Shown: positions 1 to 10,735 of the stretch, piece by piece
How positions within the stretch are numbered: position 1 is the first letter of the stretch
Layout of the letters: each line of letters begins with the position of its first letter
Origin: Pseudo-nitzschia pungens
Taxonomy: Eukaryota > Bacillariophyta > Bacillariophyceae > Bacillariales > Bacillariaceae
Direction: 5' to 3'
Assembly (NCBI GenBank): GCA_037355855.1
Contig: CM074761.1
Coordinates: forward strand, 1,488,001-1,552,000
Length of the DNA stretch: 64,000 nucleotides
Translations under genes and position numbers: made by a program
The notes under the pieces: model-generated
Databases searched by the model: none
What the model was told of the DNA's origin: nothing
Seen by the model: the letters and a program-made list of their open reading frames with translations, nothing else

Positions 1-638
1 AAGGCCGTTCCCTGAAGGGTTACGACCGTGACATCCATGCCTTGCAGATCTCCCACACTCTGACTGGTGCTGCTGCCTCTCGAATTTCCCGACCACAACG
101 CGCCGTAAACACGAGCACTCCACACAGAACGTTCCAGTAACTTCGCAACGTTGTTGTATCCACCTGATACCCCAATGAGCAGTCGCTTTCGAGTACTTCC
201 CGGTCTGTCGGAGATTTCGTTAGTTGGTACAATTTTGTCTCCCTGTCGGAGATTACGTCTCTTTTTCGATTCCTGCTGTTGCTGCTCTTTATCAACTGCG
301 GGCTGCCACCATTCCCAAAGGAGATCTTTTTCAAGTTCTTTGCAGTAGATGTGTGCCGCAAAGGATTCGGTTCTCGGAGTGCTGCTGCTATACTGAGAAA
401 CACCTTTGATACGGAAGTCCAAGGACGGAACATACAATTCGGAATTCCATCTGCTTCCCACCTTTCCACCGGCCATCTCTTGGTTGTGATCTTCTTCCGG
501 CAACGTGCGGCTGTTTGAGATTTTTGTGGCAGAATTGCTAACCAGTGCTTCCAAGCGAAAGCTTTCCAATCGGTAGCTTTTGAACAGCAAAACGATGCTA
601 CAAACCGTTAGGAAAAATACAAGAAGTCGAGAACGCAT
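1..638 (-). CDS. Type II membrane protein, N-terminal part (possible glycosyltransferase), cut by window edge
   Basis: Reading from an ATG at 638 on the minus strand, the frame is open for 212 codons to the left edge of the window, so the C-terminus is missing. The first 20 residues are a short basic start and a hydrophobic stretch (LLVFFLTVCSIVLLF), typical of a signal anchor that places the rest in the ER/Golgi lumen. A Q-rich linker follows near residue 110. Around residue 155 comes RKRLLIGVSGGYNN, then a segment ending in VTVVTL. The same kind of block, RRRLLIAQYSGKGSYERLL, stands just before the catalytic region of the glycosyltransferase at 37093-39255. I infer a related Golgi-type enzyme, but no catalytic motif is inside the window. 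Other membrane-anchored secretory proteins are possible. Confidence 0.65.
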   Translation of the reverse strand, partial: MRSRLLVFFLTVCSIVLLFKSYRLESFRLEALVSNSATKISNSRTLPEEDHNQEMAGGKVGSRWNSELYVPSLDFRIKGVSQYSSSTPRTESFAAHIYCKELEKDLLWEWWQPAVDKEQQQQESKKRRNLRQGDKIVPTNEISDRPGSTRKRLLIGVSGGYNNVAKLLERSVWSARVYGALWSGNSRGSSTSQSVGDLQGMDVTVVTLQGTA

Positions 639-1235
639 AGTGTTATGTTCTCGGCCCTGGCGTTGAAAGGGCAGAAAATTCGGAGAAACCATCGGAACTT
701 AGGTGAAGAAACGGCAGAAGATAATGTGATGCGACAATGCAATGGAAGGATGAAAGAAAGCGTTGGCGGAACGAATGTTGATTTAGTTCCAATTCATTGA
801 GTATTCTAGTCGTCCTTGCCGTTCTCGTTGTATTCTCTCGGCCCATCCATTCCCTACGGGATTAGTCATGTGTGGTAAGACCTGACTCTTCGGTACTTGT
901 AAAGTCTGGGTTTGATGCTGGCACTCCTTCTGCTTTCGGTGAGTTCCTTTGGAATGTCCACTATTTCTTTTTGACAATGGAAAGCGTAATTAAAATCCGA
1001 AATTCTCATTTCGAATTTGAAAGGAGGAAAAGGTGCGCGAATACTCGCACTATTGGCTCCAAATAAGAAGATGTCAACATATGTATTATTCATTGATGTA
1101 GAAGACAAATACAACACAAGACGCGTTTCAAAACTTAATTACCGTTGTTTTATGTATATCATGTAAAGTTGCACCTTGTCCCGTAAGAGAAGAAATGACT
1201 TCCAACCCTTTCAGTCCCGGAATACGTCTCGCACA

Positions 1236-1421
1236 AAGAATGCATGTGAATCAATCCATACCAGGTAAGGTTTTTACCGTACGTACGTACCCGTACGGCA
1301 GGTACATACTACATACTACGTACGAACTAAGAATGCATGTGAATCAATCCATACCAGGTACCGTACGTAATTACCCGGATGTGATTGAACGGCAGGTACA
1401 TACTACATAATTACTGCTGAG
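1236..1421. repeat. Two tandem copies of a ~93-bp unit
   Basis: A 32-base string beginning AAGAATGCATGTGAATCAAT occurs at 1236-1267 and again at 1329-1360, a spacing of 93 bases. The string ACGGCAGGTACATACTACAT occurs at 1295 and 1389, a spacing of 94 bases. The two units are therefore a head-to-tail duplication that has diverged mainly in its middle. Confidence 0.85.
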
Positions 1422-1902
1422 TACTAAACCTTACGGTAAAATTTATGTGATATGTAGTTTGTACTTCGTTAGTAGGTTATTTACAGTACATATCTACTTC
1501 GAACCGTGATTCCGTGCGTACGGTACGTTTCAATACTTCGTATTACTAAGGTTACTTGTACTATTCCTATTATCATTGTTCCGTGCACACGTAACATCAC
1601 GGTACAATTGTTTCGAGATAGAAAATTGGAAAAACATGACCAAGAATTCGTTCCAAGACTCAAAAGATATTGTTTTGGTTTGTCCTGCTTTTAATGAGAT
1701 TTCGATAGTGAAGGGTGATAGCAATATTTTGTTGGAATATTTCCTTTGATTCCACCAGTTCAAGGATACCAAACTAATTATAACACTCTATGAGTTAGAA
1801 AGTCAGAACCACTTTCGGGTGGCTCTTCAAAGGAAAATGGCACTCCCGTTGTTTCCTTACGTACTATTTCTCACGACGATGCATTCTTTGTTTGAGAGTA
1901 AA

Positions 1903-2178
1903 AGTACTAGTAGTAGTAGTAGTACTACTAATAGTAAAACTTTGGCTTTCTTTAGACTTCACAAAACCTGGTGGCAGGCATCGACAACCTCTTATTGATT
2001 TCAACAGAGACCATGCAAACACTTCAATAACATCACACTGTCTCCATTAAATATCCGGGATTTCAATGCTTTGCGAGGAACATGAGCTATGATGATGTTA
2101 TGCATAGTACTAGTAGTAGTACTAGCTAGTAGCATCCACGATATTTTAGGTTCTACTACTACTACTACTACTAATAGA
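1903..2178. repeat. AGT/ACT trinucleotide arrays
   Basis: Three short arrays are built from AGT and its complement ACT: around 1903-1935, 2105-2130 and 2152-2178. Runs of AGT switch to ACT within an array (AGTAGTAGTACTACT), so each array is also a small inverted repeat. The same arrays recur near 7.5-7.8, 33.5-33.9, 39.7-40.1 and 58.3 kb. Confidence 0.85.
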
Positions 2179-2593
2179 TTGCACCAATTCTTCAGAACTC
2201 AGTTGAGAGCTTTGAATCAATTCCATTCTTTTACCTGGTGTGCTTGAGCAGCTTGCTGATGACAATCAAGACAGCATTTCACCCCGAATTCGACGGTACA
2301 ATAGCATTCTCCAATAAAGTAATATACAAATAGACGCTCTCTTTTGATGATAATGAAATCATGCAGTTGCCAACATTACGTTTGAGAACCGTCATTTTTT
2401 TCGATCAAAACATTTTTTTATCGTAATTTGCTCCGATTTTGAAATGCGGTCACTCATGCAGAGAGCAATGAGAAGGTATTACATCTGTGAAGCCGAGCAA
2501 ATTTTTCTGTGCTCCATAATCCAATGTGTTATTACACTTGACCTTTATCTATTCTCAATTTTTTCTTCTCGGGTGCTGATATTGCTGTTCCTA

Positions 2594-3854
2594 TCAGCAC
2601 GAAACATGAGGCAGCATCAGGGCTACGGCCTCAACGAATCCAGAAAGGAACCAATTCCGTAAAAAATAACGCTCCGAAACTCCAGCAACCATCAATGTCA
2701 ATAGTGACGCGGTTATTGCTGAGGGGAGGTGGTGAAACGCTACTTGGAGTCGTCGGGGAAAAAAGTTGTTCCAAATCCATGATTCAACTACCATAAGTAC
2801 TCCCATGAAAAGAAAGAATAGCGTCACCTCACCAAGTCTGTACGACAACGAATGATGATGGATTATTGCAAAAATGTATTCAGTGGAACAAGCCCGATCC
2901 GAAAAAGGTCAGCATTCCTGCTACTTCTTGGCCAAACAATCCAGATTTCATTGTGGGGATGTATATTGTTCGCTTCAATAGTTTGTTTATTGGTAGATTC
3001 CACCGAGTACCCCAGGTTTCCTTGTATGAACGAGATTCCAGCAATGGATTGCAAAATCCTGGCTCCATTTTTAATCCACCCGAGATGATGTAGTCTGTCA
3101 GTGTTGAAAAATCGAGACAAAAAGAGAGCAGCAAATATAGAAGCCACAAGTGGAAGAACCCATTGATATGGGTCGATACCAGCCAGTCATGAAAACTTTT
3201 GTTCGTGCCACTGTCTTCGTTTGACGAAGAAGTCGAACTGGGGATTCCTGTCACAACATGGTAATGTGGCGGACTGGATCTCAACATTATCGTCAGAATG
3301 ACGAATAATCCGAATATCTTGAAGATGAATTCACGTATCTTTGCTATGATTTCTTTCCGGCTTGCTTTACCCAATTTTCCTTTTGTAAACGTTGGTTCCG
3401 GTGTCATCACAAACCATAGCAGCCATGTGTGAAGGTCACAATCCGCACCTTTTGGGAAATTCCCGTAAGCAACGTTCAGCGATTTGAAAAATGTCGTATT
3501 TCCAAACGCCGAAGTCAGAAAAGGTCCCATGAAAGCGATCTCCTCGTTTGGTGCATAGCTCTCGATGACTGGTCTTGTTTCGTAAACCAACCACGCTGTT
3601 GCAAAGCCTAAGAGACTGCAGAAAGCAGATGTCCCCGTTCTGGCGATAGGCAAGCTTGTCTTCGCTTTCGTTCCCACTTGTTTCGACTCGGACCTCCCTA
3701 CATGGTAGTGCAAGGCCCCTACAAACACTCCAAGTAGAGAGCAACCTGCATGGACGGAAATAAGGTAGATCCAAGATTGGAACGAAGGAGCTACGATCTT
3801 GCAAACACCGTATGATTGCGACGACGAGTCACCTGTGCTCCATGCTCCGACCAT
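2594..3854 (-). CDS. Wax-synthase-like membrane O-acyltransferase, frameshifted
   Basis: Likely a membrane acyltransferase of the plant-type wax synthase / MBOAT-like family, which joins acyl-CoA to a fatty alcohol or similar acceptor in the ER. The reading frame from 3854 has several hydrophobic segments and a family-like block with the order W-G-x-R-W-N-L-P-x-x-x-L-L-K-R, followed by SGLFH. The frame stops at 2880-2882 directly after that histidine. Skipping one base (T at 2882 on the coding strand) gives H-E-Y-I-F and an open frame of about 95 more residues with further membrane segments, ending at 2594. The break therefore falls inside the expected SGLxHE catalytic motif. The N-terminus is uncertain: 3854 is the first ATG in frame, but the sequence just upstream (TTTTGTTTTAG) looks like a 3' splice site, so an upstream exon may exist. 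Pseudogene or single-base assembly error cannot be told apart. Confidence 0.7.
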
Positions 3855-4937
3855 ATCGACAAAACCTTTCGACAACAATCCCTAAAACAAAATATTGGAG
3901 TGATTCGCAACTATTTGGTTGGGATTATTGGAGGAGAATACCTGGCTCAAATTTTGTGAAAGAAAGAATCCAATACAGTAAACATTTCTGTTCACCGACT
4001 ACGAAGTTTTGTTTCACAATCATCTCAACAACGGTGCCCGTAAGTTACGAGTAATTACCGTACGGTATTCATTTCAGTAAAAATGAAACGTGTTCAGAGT
4101 GGCACACTCATGTCAGGATCGGGGCAATCTGACACTTAAGGCTTAAGGTTTACTGTGTTGTGAACGACGGGGATCACAGAGCACCATGGACAGATTTAGT
4201 TTTTGACGTGTTCAATGCGTGTGGTTGTCTTCACAAAATTAGCAGCCGCCCTCCGAAAATGCAGGTACGAGTAAGTAAGGCTTATCTTCTGATAACTCTA
4301 TCCATCAAACGCAACAAACATCTAAATGTGGAATCATCGAAAGGAATTTGACGGGAAAACCACGACGAACGATGCGTCGACCCTTAGAAGAGAATAGCCG
4401 GGGTGGCCCGTTCTCCGTTTACCACCGCAAATACAGTGGTAGAAGTGCATGCACGGAGGATTCCGTTACCAATCGGCACTATGACTATCGAGACCAAACG
4501 TTTTTGCGCAAACGAACAACCACCCGGGTTGGAATTCGAGTTCCGAGACGCAACGACGGATCGAAACGCAGGTTGAGCAATCGGACTCGTTGTATTGGTG
4601 ACTGCCAACGGCCGATGGCCCGATTCGTGACGGTGCGCAAGACCGCAGGTTTGAAGATGCCCTCAAAATTCGGTCCCTGGTGATGTGGAAGAGCATCTGC
4701 AACCCAAATCCCGCTGGGTTCACCCCCTCAACCGACACGAACGAAATTGCGCGAAAGGAAGACACCGAGAGGAATCGACCCATCGCCCATTCTTCGACCA
4801 CACGGCACTGTGGTTCACACCATTGCACAAACGAAACAGTTACCATCTTCATCGACAAAATAAATTAGGAAAGACTTCGAAACGATGGAAAAATTCTGCG
4901 GCTTCGAGTGGTCTTTGATCGTACAGTACAATCTCTA
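3855..4937. other. Intergenic DNA, no supported gene
   Basis: The part up to 4300 is AT-rich and may hold a small first exon for the acyltransferase downstream of it on the minus strand, but no exon join that keeps frame could be settled. The part 4340-4860 is more GC-rich and has overlapping open frames on both strands (for example 4348-4683 plus and 4466-4858 minus). None has a domain, motif or codon pattern that makes it convincing. Confidence 0.45.
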
Positions 4938-6413
4938 TTATTTGCTTTTCGATTTTCTTTTCGACACTTCTTCGACCATTTCATTCATTTGCTCCCTTTC
5001 CTCGTCATCTCTCCACGGGAAATCCCCTTTCGTCTCTTCTTCCGGATTGGACGAAGCCAGCGACAGCATCAACTCCCATTCCTTGGCAACGTCGAATTCG
5101 ACGGATCGCAAGAGCCCGAGGGCATCGATCGGACGACTCGATCGCAACGCTTTTCGCAATGCCTTTTGTTTCTCCTGCTGGACTTCTTGCCCGAACCCCA
5201 CCCACAGGAGATTGACTTCCCCCCAGAACTCGTGCGGCAGCCACGACTCCAGCTGCTTCCGGGTGTGCTCGGGATTCTTGGTGTCCGGCGACACCCACCC
5301 GAGTTTCGGGAACAACCGGTGCATGTGGGTGTCGACGCCGATCCCGGTTTGTCGGTTCCAGCAAATGTTTTCCACGATGTACGCCATCTTGGGACCGACG
5401 CCCGGGAGGTTGCGGATCATCTCGTCGGCGGTCGGGGGCACGTCGCCGTCGTACTCGTCCCGCAGGATCCGCGCGACCTGCTTCATGTACTTCGTCTTGT
5501 TGTTGCGGAAACCCACGCTGTAGATCTTGGCGTTGAGCGCCTCGGGCTCCATGGAAAGGATCGATTCCACCGTGAGGCCACCGCTGCCGTCGCTCGTGTC
5601 GCGGAGATTCTCCATGGCCCGGCCGACCATGGCGTCCTTGGTCTGGCTCGACAGCATGAGCGCAACGAGTGTTTGAAACCGCGCAATCTTGGCGTGCTCC
5701 TCGTTGGCAACAGCGTCGTCGTCGTCGTCCTCCGACGAACGGGGCGGCGAAAGCACCAGGGCCTCGGCCCCCATGGAATCGCAGGGCGCCGTCCTGTCCC
5801 GCCGCAGCTCTCGAACCAATTCGTAGGTCTCGCGCCAGCCGTCGGGGACCGGCCAGGTCGCGGTGACGGCGGCCTTTTTCGTCGTTTTCTTCTTCTTCTT
5901 CTTTTCTCGGCCCTCGGCGTGGCCGCGGCCTTTCGTTTGGTTGCGGATGTCGTCCCCGTGGCAGCCCCGGGAAGCTTTGGTCGGCGATTGCGATCGCGAT
6001 CGGGTTGCTTTCGCGACGTTGTTCGCGTTGGAATCCTCTGCGTCCTCGCTGCTCGGTAGTGGTTCGGGCGTGACCGGTATCGCGTTCGTTCCGCGGTTGG
6101 GTGTTGCGGCGATGGTGGTTTTCCCCCGTCGGCGTTGTTGTCGTTGTTGTCTCGTCCGTGGTTCTGTGTTTGTCCCGCGAGCATTCGCATCGATCTCGAC
6201 ACCCGGAGTTGCTGTTCCTGTTCCTGTTCCTGTTCCTTTTCCCGTTCCCGTTCCAATTGCGGTTGCAGCGGAACTTGCATCGCTCTCGCGAATCCTGCCG
6301 CTGCTCCGCGTCACGCGTTTCTCCGCAGGCGCCGAACCGACCACCGGCGGGTTGTCGTCAGTCGTCGTCGTCGGATGGAACAACACGGGGGGCAGGGTGG
6401 GATTCTTCGCCAT
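4938..6413 (-). CDS. Endonuclease III-type DNA glycosylase/AP lyase (NTH1-like), no Fe-S cysteines
   Basis: A 491-residue base-excision repair enzyme that removes oxidised pyrimidines and cuts the abasic site, acting in the nucleus and possibly organelles. Residues 1-185 are low complexity: TG/GT repeats, basic stretches (KKKKKKTTKK near 171-180) that could act as nuclear signals. The catalytic core covers about 190-440. It shows LMLSSQTKD (252-260), the helix-hairpin-helix LPGVGPKMAY (336-345) with the Schiff-base lysine K342, and GIGVDTHMHR (357-366) with the catalytic aspartate D361. After WVGFG (404-408), where the family normally has the C-x6-C-x2-C-x5-C cluster, there is no cysteine at all; the tail is a charged ~80-residue extension. 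Some yeast paralogues (Ntg1) also lack the cluster. The gene lies in an unusually GC-rich block. The start is the first ATG of the frame. Confidence 0.9.
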   Translation of the reverse strand: MAKNPTLPPVLFHPTTTTDDNPPVVGSAPAEKRVTRSSGRIRESDASSAATAIGTGTGKGTGTGTGTATPGVEIDANARGTNTEPRTRQQRQQRRRGKTTIAATPNRGTNAIPVTPEPLPSSEDAEDSNANNVAKATRSRSQSPTKASRGCHGDDIRNQTKGRGHAEGREKKKKKKTTKKAAVTATWPVPDGWRETYELVRELRRDRTAPCDSMGAEALVLSPPRSSEDDDDDAVANEEHAKIARFQTLVALMLSSQTKDAMVGRAMENLRDTSDGSGGLTVESILSMEPEALNAKIYSVGFRNNKTKYMKQVARILRDEYDGDVPPTADEMIRNLPGVGPKMAYIVENICWNRQTGIGVDTHMHRLFPKLGWVSPDTKNPEHTRKQLESWLPHEFWGEVNLLWVGFGQEVQQEKQKALRKALRSSRPIDALGLLRSVEFDVAKEWELMLSLASSNPEEETKGDFPWRDDEEREQMNEMVEEVSKRKSKSK

Positions 6414-6674
6414 GCAATTGCCATTGGATTGGCATTGCCGTCGCTTCCCGACCGGGTCTGGAACAACCGGACTCCGGTCCGCTGCGCTCTCGCATCGCCA
6501 TTGTCCCTGCCGCGAATCCGGCTGCTTCGCCGCAACGAAAGGCAGCCACCGGAAGTTCCGGAGTCCTCCGCAACCATTTGGTGATCCGAACCCACGGTCG
6601 TGGGATTCGTTGGGAACAAGCTCATCCCGCTCGTTCCGGTGCCGGCGATTGTGCTGGTCCTGGTGCCCGTGCAG

Positions 6675-7085
6675 CTAGCGAAGCAAGAGCAAGAGCAAAA
6701 GCGACCGGCGGTGGCAGTGGCAGTGACGGTGGCGCGTTTTCCCGGAGGATTCCCCGGAAAGCGAGACCAAACGGCTGCCGCGACCAAACCCGGGGAACTC
6801 GGGAGGTTCGATCGGGTCCGCGGCGATGACGAAACGACCAGGAGGATCTTCCACCAGCGAGAACCCAAAAAGCGTCGATTCGGGCTTCGATTGCGGCTCC
6901 AACACCAGCGAAAATTGCGGGCCGGCGTTGTCGACATCGACACCGCCGCCGCAATTCCTCCGAATGAATCTTTTTTGTTCCGATGCTTCCGATTGAGACT
7001 CTGCGAGGCCACGGATTGCTCCCAATATCGCAGACGATTGTGCCTGCGGCAGCGGAATCGACCAATCGACCAATCGACCAATCAA
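6675..7085 (-). CDS. Doubtful hypothetical reading frame
   Basis: In this GC-rich stretch several frames are open on both strands. The minus frame over about 7030-6675 has the most protein-like make-up, with mixed hydrophobic and acidic residues (for example FSLVLEP and GRFVIAADPIEPPE) and no Arg/Ser shadow bias. It starts inside the CGACCAAT octamer repeat, so the true start is unknown; an upstream exon ending before GCACAATCG near 7038 is possible. It ends in a Leu-rich tail (LLLLLLLR). I do not recognise it, and it may not be a gene. Confidence 0.25.
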   Translation of the reverse strand: MIGRLVDWSIPLPQAQSSAILGAIRGLAESQSEASEQKRFIRRNCGGGVDVDNAGPQFSLVLEPQSKPESTLFGFSLVEDPPGRFVIAADPIEPPEFPGFGRGSRLVSLSGESSGKTRHRHCHCHRRSLLLLLLLR

Positions 7086-7225
7086 CCAATCAATCGATCA
7101 ACCAATCGATCTTGGGTCCGAGCGCGTGTCGAGGTACTGGATGATCGCGGGTAGGACACAATCTGTTCTCTTCGTGAATGGAACGCGGTATCGTTCTCGT
7201 TCTCGTTCTCGTTCTCGTTCTCGTC
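7057..7225. repeat. Octamer and hexamer tandem repeats
   Basis: From 7057 to 7111 the sequence is a run of CGACCAAT-type octamers that drift to CAACCAAT and CAATCGAT. From 7191 to 7225 it is a run of the hexamer CGTTCT. Both lie upstream of the glycosylase gene. Confidence 0.85.
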
Positions 7226-8344
7226 ACGGAAACGATCAGGAACCACGGTTTACGTTTACCGAATGGCCGAGGAATACCGGTACGAAACACAAACAACTCC
7301 ACCAATAGAGCGTTGTCTTCCGAAGGCAAAGACCGTTAACAAGAACGAAAGCAGGAAAGCGCTGCGATCACAATGATAATGATGTCGGACATGCCAATCT
7401 CCCAAAGAAAATCCATGAGCGAGTTTAGCGATTGGTCTGTACGTCCCCCTTGAGAATGGTTGTAAATAATAATAATAATAAGAATAGAGGAGCATTCCTC
7501 TCTACTAGTACGGTAGTAGTAGTAAATTGCCTATTCTAATTCGTGCTAGTATCATGTTTGATTGAGTGTCACATGATTCTTCTACTGTGGGATGCCATCC
7601 ACCCGATTGCAAGTATTATAGGTAGGCCTAACAGGACCACCAGGCATGTTAGTATGAAGGGGAAGTGGAACAAGCAAGTTCAAAAGGATGCTGCTACATT
7701 TCATCATGTGCAAGAAAGACGAGGAGTCATCTCCTCCTCCTTCTACTAGTACTAGTACTAGTAGCAAGAGAATTTACAAATATCATGATGTTCTCTGGTG
7801 GACAGAAGCAGCCACAACGCCTACCACTTACTAGTAGTAGTACTTGTAACCCAGATTCGGGAAACATTCGCATGCTCATCATCCTCCAACAAACATTGTT
7901 CAGAATCGTTTGATTCTACGGTATTTCATTCTACTAGGCCTGCAGCACAGAGCATCAGCATCAGCAGCAGCTGCCATGAAGGGGCCAACCTGAAAATTTC
8001 GGCAATTTCCATTCTAAATTCGGGAGTTTTGATTTTTTGACAACTCACTCACTCATTCGCACCCCAAACGCACATTCTGCCGTACCGGTAATCTTACCGT
8101 ACGACTAAGTCATGTCGGATAACTCAGAGCAGCATCTGGCAAGACTTACCTGGTGCCACCCTTTTCGTCGTCGATCAACACGAGAAAAAAACATTATTTC
8201 TGCACAACGGACTACGTACTTCGTAATGCTCACACTGTGTCATTGACCAGTATCTTGTGTGCATACCGTGCCGATCAACAGTGTCACATCGTTGGGAGAG
8301 CACCGCAATTCAACACACCACAACTACAAACGACTTCAGAAACA
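7226..8344. other. Intergenic DNA with AGT arrays, no gene seen
   Basis: AT-rich, with an (AAT)n run near 7466-7480 and AGT/ACT arrays near 7503-7527, 7742-7763 and 7826-7842. No reading frame with family-like content was found. The last ~200 bases are the likely promoter and 5' UTR of the TraB-family gene. Confidence 0.5.
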
Positions 8345-9611
8345 ATGCACTGCTCCAAGACGCAGCTCGTGTTGTGGTGGTGTTGCATAGCAACCTGCCG
8401 ATCGTTCACGGTTCCATGTCATCAAGTGCCAATGCGACGACAACAAAAACAAAACCAAAAACAGCATCATCAGCAGCGGCAGCGACAGCGACAGCGGCAG
8501 CAACTGTTGCAGAAACCCGCAAATCGTGATTTCATTGCCCGCAACCATCCACAACCGCACTCTCCGTCCGCCCTGGCCGTCGAATCCGTCCCGTCGACGT
8601 TCGACAGAGACAGCAACAATAGCAACAACAATAGCAACGACAACGACAACGACAATAGCAATAGCAACGACGATCGAGAGGACGAAAACACCGTGGTGAG
8701 CATCACCAATCCGAACACCGGCCAGACCGTCACACTGATCGGAACGGCGCACCTTTCGGAAAAGTCCAGCAACCAGGTCCAGCGCCTGATCGAAACCCTG
8801 CGGCCGGACGCCGTCATGATCGAGATCGATCCGTCCCGGCTGGAACGGCTCGGATTCGAGAGCGCCGGGGACATTCGGGTGGAAAGGGTCACCGATTCGC
8901 GGGACATCGAGGTGCCCGCTTCGCCGATTGCGGGGCGGTCCGGTGTCCTGGGGCTGGCGCAACGGATCTTTGTCGGGGGGTTCGCGATCGTCGCGCGGCT
9001 GCTGCTCACGCAAATGTACAAATCCATGGAGAACGAAATGGACCAAAAGGCGGGGGGAGAATTCCTGAGAGCCGTTCGAACGGCCGAGGACTGCGACGGA
9101 TGCGACACCATCATTCTGGGGGATCGCGACTCGGTGAGGACCATCCAGAGGGTCGCGGAGATGGCCATCGAGAGCGGCGATTTTGTGGGCGTGCTCCGGC
9201 GATTAGCAGGCCATCAACAAGGAAGAACTCGACAAGCTCGAACCCGAGGTGAGGAAGAAACTCCTCCGCCAAAAGGGACAGGAGGGCAACGAGGACTTTG
9301 AACTGGACGAAGCGGAGCTCACCACGGCCATGATGGAAACCCTCAAGGAAGACAAGCGGTTTCGGACGCGATTGTTTTCCAAACTGGAGCGGGACGTTCC
9401 GGAATTCACCCTGGCGTTTCTCAAGGAACGCGACTACGTCATGAGCGAATCGATCCGCCGGGAATTGGAGCTCCGTCCCTCCGAAGTCCGGAACGTGGTC
9501 GGTGTGGTCGGTTTGGCGCACGTGCCCGGAATGGAAGAGCATTTTCGGGCCGTCTTTGCCGGGAGTCCCGCACCGCTCGTTCGAGATCTGGCCGATGCCG
9601 CGGCGGAATAG
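8345..9611 (+). CDS. TraB-family protein with N-terminal signal, frameshifted
   Basis: TraB/PrgY-type proteins share GTAHxS and a late GxGHxxG-like motif and include bacterial pheromone-shutdown proteins and eukaryotic TRABD; the biochemical role is poorly known. From the ATG at 8345 there is a hydrophobic N-terminus (LVLWWCCIATCRSFTVP) that looks like a signal peptide, then Q-rich and N/D-rich low-complexity linkers to about residue 115. The domain opens with LIGTAHLSEKSSNQV, then MIEIDPSR and GDRDSVRTIQR. The frame then runs into out-of-frame sequence after VLRRLA. Dropping one G of the pair 9209-9210 restores an acidic, family-like C-terminal half with FLKERDYVMSE and VVGLAHVPGM, ending at 9611. 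The gene is GC-rich relative to its flanks. Real lesion or assembly insertion is unresolved. Confidence 0.75.
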
Positions 9612-9612
9612 T

Positions 9613-9680
9613 CACAGACACACACACACACACACCATACACCACACCATACACACCATACACACACACCACTCACACAG
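9613..9680. repeat. CA-rich microsatellite after the TraB-family gene
   Basis: Starting two bases after the stop codon, the sequence is (CA)n broken by CCATACA units to about 9680. It would lie in the 3' UTR. An AATAAA-like string (AAATAAAAG) follows at about 9749 and could be the polyadenylation signal. Confidence 0.85.
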
Positions 9681-10721
9681 GGGTCATGATACGAAGGGGT
9701 GCGACACGAATCATCGATAAATTCAGCGATTTGTATTCCATGTGTGGTTAAATAAAAGAAATCCCTCAGTCATTATTTGGTTCTTCTCATAATTTACTGC
9801 AGTTCTCTAGGAAGGCTGTCCCTATTGTGGGGTTGCGGCGGTGTCCAAAGTTGGCGCAAATACTCATGCGCGCCGTTTGCTATTGCTGGCGCATATGCAC
9901 ATGCTCGCCTTCTGAGCAAAAGAAGTATTGATCCAAAAGCAACACGTAATGGCTTGTTAGAGAGGTCTTACTTCTATCTTTCAAAAAAGGTATATGGTTT
10001 TATACTTCAGAGTTGGTCTTGTTGTTGCAAACACTCTCAACAATGAACCAAACACATGAATTTTGTGCATGCGCCGATTTTGGGCTATCAATTTTACTAA
10101 GAAGGACTCACTGGACTCCGTAAATTTTCAATCCCTCATAGAAAACAGGGGTCTATATTATGACCCCTGATAGAAAACACGTACGACTAAGGTCTTATCT
10201 GCACCGCACAAATGGTCTTTTCCGAATCTACGGTACCGGTACCGGTGAGACTTACCTGTAAATTACCATTGACCAATCAAAATGCATAAATAATTAGGTT
10301 TTGATGCTAGTAAGATTACTACTAATCATTTCCGCACCTCCGTGCCCGGTAGCTGCTGCGTACCTTGTGCGGGCATCGCGTTGTGCCCGCCTACGGTACG
10401 CGCGCTGTCGGCCCTCTCGTGACACTTACCTACCTACCATTGGGACCTTCCTCACATACTTCGTAGTGCTCGTCACGGCGCGCAGCAAGTTCACAGGTGG
10501 TGCGCGTGGTGGTGCGGGCGTGTCCCCACCCGCATCCTGCAGTTGCGGTGACCTGTGTCTTGCCCAACATTTTTCGTTTTCCTCTACCGGTACAGTACTA
10601 TCGGTACAGGCTAAGAGGAGGACATCAGCTGTTAGGGATTGCAAAGTAACTTACATGTACTCCTCGTACCTGATAAGCCTATTTACCAGCAGGTACACCT
10701 GGTGGATTAATCGTATTATTT
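9681..10721. other. Intergenic DNA, one small hairpin, no gene seen
   Basis: No convincing reading frame. At 10147-10168 the sequence AGGGGTC-(8 nt)-GACCCCT is a perfect 7-bp inverted repeat, flanked on both sides by ATAGAAAACA (about 10138 and 10171). TACCGGTA-type strings appear near 10230-10250 and 10585-10600. Confidence 0.5.
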
Positions 10722-10735
10722 TAATATTGAGAACA

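Larger units (their letters stand above)
639..2593. other. Intergenic DNA with tandem and AGT repeats, no gene seen
   Basis: No long or family-like reading frame is present. Short open frames here are AT-rich and have no recognisable motif. The stretch holds the 93-bp tandem duplication at 1236-1421 and the AGT/ACT arrays at 1903-2178, listed separately. A TACGTACGTACCCGTACGG-type low-complexity tract lies near 1278-1325. Confidence 0.6.

Noticed and set aside
4348..4683. Plus-strand basic frame of 111 codons
   Set aside because: Arg/Thr-rich without domain; an antisense frame of similar length covers the same DNA, so neither is supported.
4908..6059. Long plus-strand open frame (383 codons) over the glycosylase gene
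   Set aside because: It is the antisense of the GC-rich glycosylase gene, has no domain, and the minus frame carries clear catalytic motifs.
5483..6280. Minus-strand Arg/Thr-rich open frame of 265 codons
   Set aside because: Same DNA as the glycosylase in another frame; its Arg/Pro/Thr bias is what an out-of-frame reading of GC-rich low-complexity DNA gives.
6101..6829. Plus-strand frames rich in Ser, Arg, Phe and Leu
   Set aside because: They are made of hexamer-type repeats (CTGTTC) read as Leu/Phe or Ser/Cys and show no motif.
9613..9680. Telomere-like or CRISPR-like array
   Set aside because: It is a plain CA-rich microsatellite in a 3' UTR with no spacer structure.
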